The notes beneath the pieces were generated by a model. It saw nothing but the letters and a program-made list of their open reading frames with translations. It had not been told where the DNA came from and ran no database searches. Both the position numbers and the translations under genes were made by a program. Positions 32,901-46,694 of a stretch of DNA of 64,000 bases are shown piece by piece (position 1 is the stretch's first letter; every line of letters starts with the position of its first letter). Source of the stretch: Strigamia acuminata (taxonomy: Eukaryota > Arthropoda > Chilopoda > Geophilomorpha > Linotaeniidae); NCBI GenBank assembly GCA_949358305.1, contig OX442323.1, positions 8,122,001-8,186,000 on the forward strand, written 5' to 3'.

Positions 32901-35900
32901 CTGGGTAATTCAGCTTTTACTCTCTCCGCTATTGTCTTTTAGGAATGTGTTTCTCTCATTGCCGTGCCCCTCCCTTGGTATTCTCATTTGACATCTTCAG
33001 AGGCTCTCAAATCTTTGAGCCAAGCTGCTAATTTGCATGCCCATGAAATATGCATCACCTCAGTCGAGGACAGGGAGCGTGTCAATTTCTCTCGGCGCCA
33101 GAACTCCTTTCGCAAAGCTTCGTGCTATAAATGAAGGATTCGAGCGAAGACACTCAATGACAGAAAAAGAAAGAAACTAAAGGGAGAAAAGGGAGAAAAG
33201 AAAAGCCGACACAAATCAATTCCGAAAATTACCTCCGTTTTTTATTTTCTCTTTTTTCTCGAAATTAATTGTAAATGTTTAGTAATAATTGAGTAAAAAT
33301 GTTTTTTTAGGGTTAAATTTCTGGTTTTAGTTTTTTTTTCGTTTTTTGAATAGTGCTCGTTTAGATCGAGCGACGGAATGTTAGTTTGAAGGAAGTACAT
33401 TAAGTAGCGCCGTAAAAACAAGCAAATCACAAAGAAAAGCAAGTAGCACTTGGAATGGGTTGCAGAGTGGAGGAACGGGGATGCAAATTACTCGCCCGAG
33501 CATTGTTTCCTAGGCCAAACAATTTTTTTTTTGGGGGGGGGGGGTTAATTTTCAGCTTTTTTCTTATTTTTTTTTTCCGATTTAATTTTTTGTATTTTTC
33601 GATTGGATTCGCGCAAAAGTTGCCGAGATCACCGCCGTAATTTCATAATGAACTTTCCACTCGCGTTACCGAATGTGGCGAATTTTTTTTTATTTACACG
33701 CGAATCCAACATTAGAAAAGTGGAGCAAACGAGGAGCTCGTCTTCTACTTCTCTTTCTTCTTCTTTTCCCCTCTCTCTTAGTTATCTGTATGCCGACCGA
33801 GGTTCCATTGAGTCCCATTGCAAATGATGACTCGTGAACAATCGTCAACGAAGACGTGACTTTGATTTTAAACGAAAATAAAAAAAATAGATATAAAATA
33901 AAATAAAAAAAGTTAAAAAAAAAATTAAAAACTAAAACAAAAACTCATTCTATATATATAAAACGAGAAATATTGCAATCCGGTAATTCTAACCCGCATT
34001 TTTCGCCCCCAAATTCAATTCCAAATCAATAAAATAATAATAAAAAAAAATCCCGCATTTCAAATTCCCAAAATCGTGTCGATCTGTCATCCGATCCTCA
34101 AAGCCAGAAGTTGATTTCCACTAAACTCAGTCAACTTCCCCTCCTTCAAATCCAATTCCCAGCAGAAAAGGTGTCCACACCCCCCCACACCCCTCCCCCA
34201 CCCAAAAAAAATCACAAACCAAAATTAAATTTTCCTTTCATTCCTCACCTAATCATTACAACAAATTCTCAATACCCCCCACCCCCCCCCCCCCAAAAAA
34301 AAAAAAAAAAAAAAAAAATTTACAAACCCCTAAATTGTCGCCTCCAATTTTTCAAACTACACCGACGTGTTTGGAATTGAAAAAGCGAAAGCAAAAGACT
34401 TTATTCTTTCTTTCTCGCACTCACTCTCGTGGCAGAATGAAGCCGTCATTTTGGTCGCATTTTCCGCACGGATGAATTTAATTACATTTGTTTGGTGCGG
34501 CGACAGCCACTGCTGGACCCAGAGAGCTCTCGACGCGCGGGCCCTCATTCTTTCCTCGAGGTGCCTTGCCTCATCACCCCCGCACGCTTTAATTGACACC
34601 CGAGGTCGTGGCGAGTGGATGCCGCCTGTGCTTGACACCAGGCCGTTGGCCAATCCCTCGACTCGGCTCACTTCTTCACCCTCACCGCCAACCTCATTTC
34701 CAAGTCGGATGAGTCTCTGCCCTTATCACTTTTTAATTGACTCTTGTCTCGCGGCCCACGAGAGCAAACCAAACATATCTCACCCCCCCCCCACACACCC
34801 CCACACCTATCTCCCGAATAATAAAAAAAAAATAATAATTATTATTATATATCCTTATTAATAAGGGCGAAAATCCATAAAAATAGAGATTCCGAAATGG
34901 CGGCTTCACGCTAAGCACGAGTGTCATGCAGATAAGCAGAATATGAGGCAATAAGAGCAAGACGTGTGGGTGAACGGGTGAAGGATCAGAACGATTTAAC
35001 CAAGATGGATGATGACAGACGGACGGATAACAGGGACGGGGGTGTGTGTGGGTGTGGGGGGTGTTCATAAACACGGGCCGCACCACCCCACAGACGGCGC
35101 CACCTCTGCCACTGCGCATCATTAATAATCTTCGACACAGATCAGGATCGACTCCCGGGATTTCGACCCCGTCCTTCCTTCTCTTGGCAACAACACTCCC
35201 CCGACTCGTCTGTTGCAAAGCAGATAAGGCAATACCGAGATACTCTACTTACCATCAACGACCGACCATCCCGGGGGTCGGTGTGGCAAAAAAAATAAAA
35301 AATAAAAAAAATAAAGTTGGAGGAAAAGTGGAATTTTTTTTTGATTTTTCAGCCCAACAACTTTTATTTCATGCGCAACGCCATTTTCTCCAACCAAGCG
35401 CAACGTTAAAATACATTCGAACACGAGTTTGTGTGTCGTGCGAAAAAGCGAAAAAATAAAAAAATAAAAAAATAAAAAAGTGGGGGGAATCCATAAAGAA
35501 ATGAAAACGCGCTCGACCCAACACGGTTTGAAAAGTTTGTGCAAAGGGACATGAGAAACGATCGTGTGCGGGTCAGCAGTTCGGACAAGAGCGAAGAAAG
35601 TGTGACGTGCGCGTTATCTCTGATGATGATGATGACGGAAGAAGGAAGAGAGAGAGAGAGAGCGGCGCGATGCAAAATGATTTTCATGCAGCGCGCCATC
35701 TTTTACGAGGGATTCATCGTGCATTTTTCTCGCTTTCTTTGCTCTCTTGTTATTTTACTAGCACCCGGCTCGATGCGGGTTCCTCTTTTCTCCGATTAGC
35801 ATGATATTGGTCAACCGATGCGTGTTTGTCTTCCAAAACGCTCCTTCGCGTTGCTCTTAAACTTGCAAATTTTTACTACCACACTGTGCGTGTGTGTGTG

Positions 35901-38900
35901 CTGCCGTTTTCGTGTTATATCGTTTGAATCGGTCGTCTCTGATAACACTTTGGCGTACACTCTCTCACCCTCGAGTCATATCGAAAACGCACAAACCGAA
36001 TCACCTTAAAAAACAAATGCAATATCGAAGAAGAAAAAAAAAAAAAAACAAGGGGTAAAAAAAATAAAAAAATAAAAAAAAAACTGGGGGTAAAAGTCGT
36101 TAACACCAAAACTCATTCGAAAAACGCCATAAATCTGCATCCAAACTGCCATTAGAAATTCAAACTTTTTCCATATAAAAAAAATATATAAATAAACAGA
36201 AAACAGACCAAAAAGAGGAAAAAATCAATGAGTCTCCATCAAAGCGACACTAGATACGGAAATTTCATTAGACCGCCATTCACGACATCACAAAAAAGTG
36301 GGATAAGGGGGAGAACGAGAGAGAAAAAAAAATATTAAGTGAGGTATGGGTCATCTCATGTTTTATGGCCGTGATTTTGACCAGTGCCCAGCAGTGGCCG
36401 CGCCTGCGAGCCAACGCCGAGGGTGTCGTGGTAACGAGGTCGGCGTGAGTGAATCCGGCAGAAATCATGGCCACGACATGACCAGCGGTGCAGGGGAAGT
36501 GGCGCGCCATTCATCACTGCCCGGCCGAGTATAAGCGATGTTGAGAAATGACCACAATCACCCAAAATATGGTGGCGCACACTCTTTATATCGTGGGTGC
36601 CCTCGCTCCATCCCTCTCCGTCTTCTCTCTCTCTCTCTCTTCCTTTCCCCTCACTGGCTCATTTGAATTTCTATCGACGGCCGAGCTTAATATGTATTTT
36701 ATATCGGAGACAGGCGAGCAGAGTCCCATCTCATCCCGATATTTATTTGCCGATCAATCAACTCGCATGATCAACGAACCCATTACCTCCCATCGTCCTC
36801 CATCTTGCCTTCCGTTCCGAGATGGAAGCGCACAGGTGTGGTGCTTCCATTATAAATATTTACATTACTTGACCGTATAAATCACAAACACAGGGGAGGC
36901 AAAGGGGTTAAAACCATCCCAGAAACGCCCACGCTTTCTACTCCCACGTCGTGACCAATCAGGGTCCGTTTCCGTCCTCCGCTCGTAAATCCACGCCGTT
37001 GTACCGTCACCCCCGCACATCCCACACGCCACCTCGCCTTTCTTTTCAATAAGAATTAAAAAAAAGAAAAAGAAATAATATTTTTATTTTATTTTATTTT
37101 ATTTCGTTTCGTTTTAAATTACTTAGAAGAGTGTGAGAAGTTTTTGGCAACTCGTGCGAGGTCAAAACTCATTTGTCACCGCGTCTGTTGACCTCCCTTC
37201 GAGCGTCGACAGCGAAATACAAATAACCCGGACCCTCGTGCTTAATGAAAATAGGCTCGTGCTCGTGCAGCGCACTCACACAATACACCCGAGAGAGAAA
37301 AGGGGTAAAACGGAGCGCGCGCGCGTGGCACATTTAATTAAGTCTTTGATTCGAGAGGGTAAATGATCCACGCGATTCCCACTAGAAACGCGCGCTGGAC
37401 GCGTGACCATGCAAGGGCGTGATGCGATGGCGAGCGAAAAACACGCGCGTTTCGTCCTCTCTCTCGCGTTTCCCTCCTCCGAGTTCAAACTCACTTCATT
37501 TTCCGCACATAAATCAGCGCGCATTCCGGCGCGCATTGAAAACGAGGCTGCGACGGACGACCCCGCCCTTGACAAAAATGGAAATAATAAAAAAAATAAA
37601 AAAAATAAAATTATTTTCCGAGTGGATGATGAAAAAGTTTTATTATTTATTTATTTATTTTTTTGTCGCAAATCCGCAGGTGGTTGAATTTGCGAATGTC
37701 GGATTGAGTAATTCGGTGAATGATGAGCGCGTTCTACATTCATTCCAGCATTGCCCCACCTGGGCGTTTATGGCTTAATGCAGTGGTCGTCCTCATTCGA
37801 TATCCACTCGTTTCCTTATCGCCCTCGATAGGGAAACACGAGCTGTCACATATTCATGCAAATGAGTCGTTCGCGTCTCGACCAGACTACCTCGTTATAA
37901 TCAATTTACGACGGGAATAAAAAAAAATTAACGTGATAAAAGGGGTCACTTTTTACCTTCATCATCATTTATCGCATAACCTCGCGCTAGGCGAAACCGA
38001 CAAATAAGCAACGTTTATTCAAATAAAAACAGAGCTAAGCAAACAATACGAGTCTGATGGCGCGTATTTTTGTTTAGAATTGTTTTAAACTTGTGTGTTT
38101 TGTTCAACTCCTGTTTTGTTTTGTTTTGTTTTGTTTGCTGAATTTTCGAGTTTAAAAAAGCAGTTGAAATATTTTAAAAGGACTGTAAAATACAGTTCTT
38201 GTAGACTATATTTTTTAAACGTTTTAAATTTGTTTTGAGAGTCATAAAACAGGTTTTAAGTTGTTTTTAAAAATAAAATAATTTTTTTTTAAGTTTGATA
38301 CAAAAATCTGTTGAAATACTTAAAAAAAATTATAAAACTCAGTTTTAACTCGTCTAAAATACTTTTTTTTAAATTATTTCTAACGTTTTAAGCTTATTTT
38401 GAGAACTACAAAACAGTCAATCCAAAAATTTGAAATTTTTTAAAATTTAATTGAAAAAAATTTTTTTTTCAAAAAAAATAATTATAAAACTCAGTTTTAA
38501 TAAAATCTATTTTTTACGTTTTAAACTATTTTTAAAAACCATAATATTCCACCTTTTTTTCAATTTTTTAATCATAAAACGGAATTCGTTGCAAAAAATC
38601 TTTCCCACAAAAATAATAAAAAATAAAAAAATAAAAAAAATAAAAAAATAATAAAAAATAAAAAAATAATAAAAAATAAAAAAATAAAAAAAAAACCTTG
38701 AATAAAAATTTACCCAGAGCCACGAATTCGTGTTTTCGTGTTACGCGAGAATAGAAAATGATGATACTCGTGTAGAAAAAGCGTCTATTGGGAATTCATC
38801 AGCGCCAACTTTCTTTGTTTCGAGTGCCTAAAACCAAAAGTGCCATTTGGTCTCGTGATGGTCGAGTCGAGTTGCGCATGAATAGAAATGGCGCACATTT

Positions 38901-41900
38901 GCAAAACAAATACACAGCGTTCCCACCCTTCCTCCGCAATCCCAACGCATCGATGCCACTGTCTCATTCTTCCCCTTCAAGACCAAAAAATAAAAAATAA
39001 TTGCAACACAAAAAAATAAACAAAAACTCCAAATTGATTTTTATCTCTTTTTTTTTTCCTCTCACTCTCTTAATGTTTTGGAAAATTCCAACTTTCTTTC
39101 TTTCTCCCTTCAATTTAATTCCGGATTTATTCAGTGAGTTTTTCACGCGAAAAAAGATTCCTTCTCGTATAAAAGGCGGAGGAGGAGAAGAAGGATGAGG
39201 AAAAAAATGAAAAGAAGTTGGAAATGTTTGTAACCGCAGTACCCACCCACACCTCTTGAATTAAGAGGCTTTGGTCAAAAGCGAACATGACGTCATGCAA
39301 ACCCGTCGGTCTGTTACGACCCCCTCCAACAGTCGGCAACATTTTTCTGGCTCAATGATTGGCTGCAAGTTTTGCTCGGGATAACTTAGCAAACTCCGCC
39401 CTCGACACACTCGCAGCGCCGCCTCGGAATAAATTGATTCTCGAGCAAAGGAAAGCAACTCGAAAGACCGAAAAAATAACAAAAAGACATTTCAAATTAA
39501 CTATCGATTCGAGAAAAACCTTAAAACAAAATAACCCGACCCACAGAAAATAAATTTAAAAAATAAAATAAAATAATTGACATTTTGTTTAATTGGCTTC
39601 AATTAATTCCCAGACGCATAATTCGATAAAAAAAGGTGAAATCGGTTGATTTTTCTTCGCGTTTTGGGTTATTCTTTCACCTTTTGTTCGCCAAGGTGAG
39701 GGTAATCGAACGTGGCCAACAGATGGCAGCACGAGTCGAAGGTTTGAAGAAAAATGCCAAGTTGGAGAATCCGATGTTTGAGACAGTTTTGAGAATAATT
39801 AAACTAACATTAGTCGTTCTCCAAGTCGATTGGAGTGGCGAAATTTGTGAAAAATGCAAAGAAAGCGCAAAGAGGGCGAAGCGGGAAAAGCCGTCTCGTT
39901 CGTTTCGTTTCGTTTCGAGTTTGTGTTTGTCCGAAAAGTTTTCCGCCAGGAAAAGGAGCAACGAGGGGGTTTGGCGGCTAATTTATGCACCGAGTTGGAG
40001 CATCGATTGCAGCCCATCCTCCTCTTTAGCTGTTAATTCGTAGATTAAAGCCGAGAAAAAGAAAGAAGAAAGGCGCTCCAGGGACTCAATTAAGGAAGTC
40101 GTGCAAAGGAGGAGAGAAACTAATGCGCGCATGCGTGCGCCGCGTGCCTCCGCCCAAATTAAAAGTCGACCGGCTTTACATTTGTAGGCGGGCAAACTGG
40201 AACAAGTTTGAGAAACTGCCAAAAATTGGCCGCCAACAAAACCCAATCGACGAACAATTCCCCCAAAAATAAAACAACAAACGCAAACAAAAGTGACGCC
40301 ATTTTTTCCTTATTACACTTCGTTTCATCCCGACGCAAGTGCTACATAAACAACCATTGAAAACACATCGCGTGGCGTTGACATCTCGACAGCTGAGACG
40401 CCGTGTCGAACACATTCGCACTCGACGACAAAAAAAAAAAAAAAAAAAAAAAATTATTGACTCGAAGAAATCGTAAATCGAACGTTTTTCTCTGCGTTTT
40501 CTTCGCGCCCATCAGCACGTTGTGCCGGGCCGCCAATCGCTTTATGGCGGGCTGTTTGGCGGAGCTTTTTGCGGTGAAAAAGCCATCAACTTTACAACTG
40601 CATCGCACCAGAAATTTCGACCAACAAGAAGAAGCCAAGTTCAACGCACCAAATTCTGCAAAGTCAATAAATGCAAATGCCGAGGAGGAGCCGCCGAGAG
40701 GGGAGGACGACTAGGAACAGGGGGTTGTGGGCTGGCAATAAATTTTCTTTTCCTACTCCACCGCGAACAGAAATCGATCCCGTCCGTTACTCCGTACCGA
40801 GCAGCGCCGACGCACTGCGAACGAACGGAGCACGCACCATCACCCCACTTCCTCCCGTCCTTTCTCCGCACTGGCCACGCGTCTATCGTGTCCCGGGCCG
40901 TCGCTGCAGCGGCGAAAAAAGGCAAATAAACGGCCAAACGGGCGAAAATTACAAATATTTGCATTTCCATCCTTTTCACTCGAACGGACCTCCGCTATCT
41001 CGGCATCGACGTTCTGCAGGAAGTGGAGCAAGCCACAAATAACGTCAAAGAGATAAATATGGAAATGAGATGGAAATGAATGCCAATATTGCTTCGACAT
41101 CCACCATAAGTAAACCACACACGCCATATCGCACTCAGTCTTAACAATCCCACTCGCAGCTAAATGTCCTTCCACGAATAAACAAAAAAACTTAAAGGTC
41201 AAGTACGCCGAGTGTCAATCAAATAAAAAAAAATATTCAAAGTTTTCAAAATTTCGTGCGCATCATTGGAAAGGGAATATTTTGGGCGAAAAAGGATGAC
41301 ATAAAAGGGTCGTTAAAGTCACCGCAGCAACAACAGAAGGTGGTCATACATCACAGGCAACTGACTAAGGGGTGGAGTAAAAGTTTGCACCCCGCTGCAG
41401 AGAGGGGTCACGGTATTCGTTCTTTGTTTCTTGCGGGGGAGAGAATACGAAGAGGGGGAACCGCTTGATCCGCATCTCCCTGCCTCGCTAATCCCATTCG
41501 TTCTGGCGTGACTAACGCCGTGGCTCCCACAACCGCCATCACCAATCCACACCATACACTCTCTTTCAGGACGGGATTATTTATACGCGGCTTATGGATA
41601 TAGAAACTTGGACATTATAGAAGAAAATGGACAATTTTTATCATAAAAAAAAATAATTTTGTCGCTTTTTTCATTTTGTTGTTATTTTTGGGAAGCACCG
41701 CCTGGTTTGGCTTCGCCGCATCGCAGCTATTTTTGGGTTGATTTTCATAATTTTCAATTAAGGGATTTAATTACGATGTCCTCGGGATCAACGCGATATA
41801 ACTGCGTTCCAGCAATAAAATAAACACAGTTGGACCTTTACACACGAGATATTTCAATTCATTTCATCAACAAAATTTTATTTTATATTTTTCTTTAAAA

Positions 41901-42840
41901 TTTAAATTTAAATTTAAAAAAAATCAAATAAACCCAAAAAAAAAAGGAAAGAAAGAAAAAAAAATAGAAAATCCCATTTAAAGGCGCTTTTAATTTAATC
42001 CGCGTTCAAACGCATGAAATACTCACTCCCTGGGTTAGCAAATATTGACAAGGAAGGGAAAAAACAGCGTTCGTGCTCGCCCTCCCTCCAAAATTCAAAC
42101 AAGCGCCGGTTTCGGTGAGCGCGAATGAAGAAAAGTTGTTTTGCGAGCGTCTCACCAGAGCGGCGTGTGCGGAGCAACCACGAGTGGCAGGTGGGCGGAG
42201 AACAGCTGGCTAATTTGCATAGACTCCGCCCACGCACCATTCGCTCCGGCGTAGGTGGGGCAACGAGCAGAGAAAGCGTGCGGGTCCCTTTCTTTGCACT
42301 GACACACACACACACCCAGAAGCCGTGAATCTGCTCACATTTCGCACGTTTGGATAAAAACAAGCGGCCAAAAACGCTCCTTGAAACCCGAAACCAACGC
42401 CGTCCTCTTCCTGTTTAGTGTGGACAACGGTCGCTGGATGCCGCGTTCGTCTCGTGTGTCTCGCGACGCAGCACAAATTTTTTTTTCTTTTAAAATTTTT
42501 TTGTTTTGTAGTTGAGAGGAAAGTAGGAATTAAAAGTTGGGATCACGAGCAGGGAGTTTGCGAGGAAAAGAAGAAGTGTTTAATTCTTGTTGAGCCGTTT
42601 TGGCTCGTCTTTAAAACATTAGAGATGCGTCGAGCAACGCCAGTGTTAATTATTTGCACTTGATGGTTGCAGCTGGTCTCTGTGGTGTTTCAGCAAATCA
42701 CCACTAGATGATTCCCCGGTGATTCGGCAGCCGCGTCGTGCAATAGACACACGATTCTACCTTCTTCATCTTTGGCTAATTAGCGGTTGCCATGGCAACA
42801 CACACGTATACAAGTGGAGAAGGAACTGCAACAAATTCAT
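26961..42840. other. long non-coding stretch, no assignable exon
   Basis: Alternates AT-rich poly(A)/poly(T) tracts with CpG-rich blocks. Open frames of 60-190 codons occur in both strands of the CpG-rich blocks, often overlapping each other (for instance 27336-27905 plus and 31821-32186 minus). None has a family I recognise or a consistent set of splice sites. A plus-strand frame at about 40922-41086 (LRYLGIDVLQEVEQATNNVK, then EINMEMRWK and a stop) and one at 37133-37366 are the most protein-like but remain unassigned. Confidence 0.5.
38600..38695. repeat. low-complexity (A)nT-rich tract
   Basis: AAAAATAATAAAAAATAAAA-type simple sequence, one of many in the window; others are at 28700-28860 and 44400-44480. 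Confidence 0.8.
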
Positions 42841-42849
42841 CCCACACAC

Positions 42850-43395
42850 GAAAAAGCCCAAAAAAATCATCAAAATAGCGACAAACGATCAAATTAACAG
42901 AAATATCGACAGAAACAAAACAAAAATCATTAAAATATCCACAAAAGCAAAGAAAAACCATTAAAATATCGACAAATACACACAAAAATCACCAAAAATG
43001 GAACAAAATCATAAAAAGATGGACTAAAATCATCAAAAATCATCAAAAAATGGACTAAAATCATCAAAAATCATCAAAAATTATCAAAAAATGGACAAAA
43101 TCATCAAAAATCATCAAAAAATGGACAAAATCATCAAAAATCATCAAAAAATGGACAAAATCATCAAAAATCATCAAAAAATGGACAAAATCATCAAAAA
43201 TCATCAAAAAATGGACAAAATCATCAAAAATCATCAAAAAATGGACAAAATCATCAAAAATCATCAAAAAATGGACAAAATCATCAAAAATCATCAAAAA
43301 ATGGACAAAATCATCAAAAATCATCAAAAAATGGACAAAATCATCGAAAATCATCAAAAAATGGACAAAATCATTGAAAATCATCAAAAACAAAC
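42850..43395 (+). repeat. 30-bp tandem repeat array with degenerate left flank
   Basis: From 43091 to about 43390 a unit of 30 bp (ATGGACAAAATCATCAAAAA then TCATCAAAAA) repeats ten times with very few changes. From 42850 to 43090 shorter, diverged ATCATCAAAAA words precede it. Unit length is a multiple of three, so both strands appear open (MDKIIKNHQK on plus, FDDFVHFLMI on minus); these frames have no start context, splice sites or homology and are not genes. Confidence 0.92.
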
Positions 43396-44479
43396 CAAAA
43401 GAAGCAAAAAAACCTATAAATCTCGATAATTTTCGCCATTTTGTCGCAAATCCCTTCTAAATATCCGGAAATGGATACATTTCTATATAAAAACAGTTTG
43501 TAATTTATTTCCCCCTCGCTCATTGCACTTATCAAGTAGCAAATCAAGTGGTTGATTAATTCTGTTTACCCCCTCGTCTCCATTTTATCAGGATAAGTCA
43601 TAATGAGAGTGATAACCCAGTGGTCACTGAATGATGCTTTCCTTTCCTCCCTCCACGTTCAAGATGGTCGAGTCAAGGGAAACTCTCTTCTGCATACAAA
43701 TCTGCTCATTGGTCAAGTGTCCCCTTCCATTCATCCATCACTCTCTTTCCTTCTTCATCCTTATCGAAAATTCCCTCCATTTTATTTTTTTAATTCTATT
43801 TCTCTATTTACACTCATTTCCAACCAATAACATAAAAATTACGAAATAAAAATTTAATTTAATTTAAAAAATAATAATTTCTGCCAATTAAAAACTGTGG
43901 CGGAACAAATAACAAAATCGCAGTTTGTTGTTAACAACAAGAGCACTTAATGTTTCAATTGGGAAATTATTTAATGACAACATAATAAGCTCAAACCCCG
44001 ACGGGTGTGTGCTGGCGTCCATTTACTCATTAATCTCACGAGGGCCGTTCGCAAATTACGCTTTACAAACATTAAACATGGCTTCTTCGCACTTTGCAAA
44101 TACATTTTCAGTTGCCACTTTCTTCGCCGGGCGGCGCTAATGGGCAAAAAGGGCGTGGTTCAATAAAACACAAAAAATAAAAACTAAAAAAAAAAATAAA
44201 TAAAAAAAAATTTGTGCGCAGTTTCCATGACAACCAAAAAAGGGGCCGAGACAAGATGGAGAACTTCTCACTAAAGCTTATCTCGTGTGCGAAGAAAAAG
44301 TGCGCCAAAAGTTTAGAAGCGGAAATTGAGAGTAAACTAACTTCCCCACCCCACCCCCAATGACCACTCCGAAACAATCTCAAATTGAAAAAAATAAAAA
44401 ATAAATTCAAAATGTCGCCTTTAAAATAAAAATAAAAAATAAAAAAATAAAAAATTTTATATAAAATAAAAATAAATAA

Positions 44480-44616
44480 CTATCGGCTAAATCTGTTTCG
44501 TTTCCACCATCTTTGAATGGGTGTCGTTTGCCGCAGATCACGTCGTAAACAGATCCATTGGCAACGACACGACGCCATCCTAAATGAGTTTCCTTTGACC
44601 AACAAGGTAACCCTCG
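44480..44616 (-). CDS. unassigned exon-like frame
   Basis: After a good acceptor (GTGCGTTTTTGCTGTAG) the minus strand stays open: RGLPCWSKETHLGWRRVVAN, then GSVYDVICGKRHPFKDGG. No convincing donor follows, and the opposite strand also has an open frame with an acceptor (TTTGCCGCAG at 44539) and a GTAACC donor. The family is unknown. Two conflicting readings of the same DNA mean at most one can be real. Confidence 0.15.
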
Positions 44617-46607
44617 CTACAGCAAAAACGCACCCAACCCACCTCCAACCTCCACCCCACGCTCCCAAAAACCCAAAAACCCCTTCCCCACCCTCCAATT
44701 ACCCCCAAACAACCCCAAAATCAACCGAACCAACCGCGCCCGAACCCGAAACAAAACCCTTCCTTATACCGAGGTCGCCATTGTTCTCGGTCAACGACAG
44801 GAAATGGACGACTCAATCACAGTCGCAAACGGGAAAACTCGGTAATCTACGACTCCTCTCCCACTTCGCCACCTGCCACACCCATTTTCCTCCATCTTGC
44901 CAACAAAATAAAATAAAAAACAAAAAAAATTTAATTTTTTTTTTCGGTGAAACGCAAAGTGGACATTGGTCGCAACTCGTCGCCGAGCAATTAGACGACC
45001 CCAAGTGGCCAGTGATGACACTGCATGCACGCAGATGAGCCGCTTTAGTGATTAAAAGAGAGAGAGAGAGAGAGTCGCCTATTCACCAACACTAACCGCC
45101 CTCGTGTTGATGGCGCCGTTTTCCTTGGAGGCCAAGGCCGAGACTCTGATACAACTTTTATTGGGTCAATTAAGAATATGAATAAAACATGCACGCGCCT
45201 TTCAACAACCTTACCAACACAATGTTCTTCCTTTCTCCCCCACCACCAGTTCGAGGTTCCTTTCCCTCGAAACGCGAGAGAGAACGGCAAATGGCGTCTT
45301 CAATTTCCAATCCCGTTTAATCTATCTATCGCTATTCATATTTAAACGGCGCTCGCGTCATTTCATTTAAACGCCATCACTCAAATTAATGGACAAACCA
45401 GATTTTTTTCTCTTTTTTTCGCGTTTCGGACCACGTGGTTTCTCGTGACGGAGCACAAACGCGATTAATTGGACGAGTGCGTGGGTGGGAGTGAGATCGG
45501 TAGCGAGTTAAGCCTCGGCTAAACTCCACCAAAGCCACCGCAACAAACACAGCACATTAATCGTGCGTGGCACCATCAAAATGGCACATGCGAGCCGAGT
45601 GCGCATGCTCGGCAAGTGTGTAGGAGAGCAGAGCAGAGCGGTGCAGTGCAGTGCAGTGAGAGCAATGAGGGGGTTGGGTTGGATATTCTCATTAATCGTT
45701 GCTCGCCTTGGTATGGCGGCGGCGCAATTTGTGTGGCACCAGATGAAATCCTAATAAGCCTTGTCAAATTTCGAGGCTCCTGTCATCGTCGACAACCCCC
45801 GTGCACCCTCCATCACCACTAACAACAAGGTCTGGCGAATGCACAGAGTGGCAGAGAGTGAATTTCAATTGGGGCGAATAAAAATATGGAAATTGTTTCA
45901 AATATTTAGTTGTTCAAATCGTCGTGTCGTTCCATTCAATGTATTCATCGTTACATCATTAGCTCGACTAAATCAATTCATCAATTTACAAAAGAGAAAG
46001 AATTTTTTTTTTTTTTTTTTGAATGAAAGATGAAGACACTAGTGGGGCCCGCGAGAGGTGGACGGAACCCAAAAGGGAGGAATTTGGACTCGAGTCACCT
46101 TGTTGGACACAGACGAGTTTCTCTGGGAGGAAACATTACTCACCAACCACACGAACGCAAAATGTTGATTCACTTTATCAATTTAGGCCTAAAAAAAATG
46201 CCTAAACTCGATTAATTCAAGCTCAACATTTTTCCGTCCCATTTCTTCGAACCGAAATAAAAACATGACGTCATTTCCCGCGTTAAAGCTGACGTTACCG
46301 CGAGGCCTCAACACATTACTGAATTAACAATACACAATTTGATAACAAAGAAAACTTATAATAAAGAAAGCACATCGCAACAATCTATCGCATTTCAACA
46401 ACTTTCCAAACTTTTTTTCCTTTTGCACATTATTTTTCCCCTCCCAAAAAAAAAAATAAAAGTTATAAAATAAAACCTTAAAAAAAAGCCCCATAATTCA
46501 TCACTAGTTTTTCCCTGGCGGTGAATAAGGGAAGTAATAAACCATAAGCTCGTTACGTTGGAAGGATAGAAAGACCAGAGTGAGTATATGGTCACCTTTG
46601 ATCTCAC

Positions 46608-46694
46608 CCATAATGCATAAGCCGTTTTCCCTGCTTCTTCAGTACGAGGCTGCTTCCATGACGTCATCTCCCGCCTTCCGGTTCCTAACGACAT
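46608..46694 (-). CDS. possible initiator exon, unassigned
   Basis: Minus-strand ATG at 46692-46694 opens MSLGTGRREMTSWKQPRTEE, then AGKTAYALW, exactly 29 codons to a GTGAGA donor at 46607. The DNA around the second Met contains CCGGAAG and TGACGTCA, the same composite seen at other sites in this window. No downstream exon could be paired with it, and no homologue is recognised, so this may be a promoter motif with a chance frame. Confidence 0.18.

Noticed and set aside
42503-42663. Plus-strand frame after TTTTGTTTTGTAG (VERKVGIKSWDHEQGVC... to TGA)
   Set aside because: Protein-like and preceded by a good acceptor, but there is no upstream exon, no recognised family, and the frame also extends upstream through the poly(T) tract.
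43064-43429. Open frames of 109-112 codons on both strands
   Set aside because: Produced by the 30-bp tandem repeat; no start context, splice sites or homology.
46144-46188. 45-nt minus-strand segment between TTTTTTTTAG and GTGAGT
   Set aside because: Splice signals are good but all three frames contain a stop, so it cannot be a coding exon; a UTR exon is possible but unsupported.
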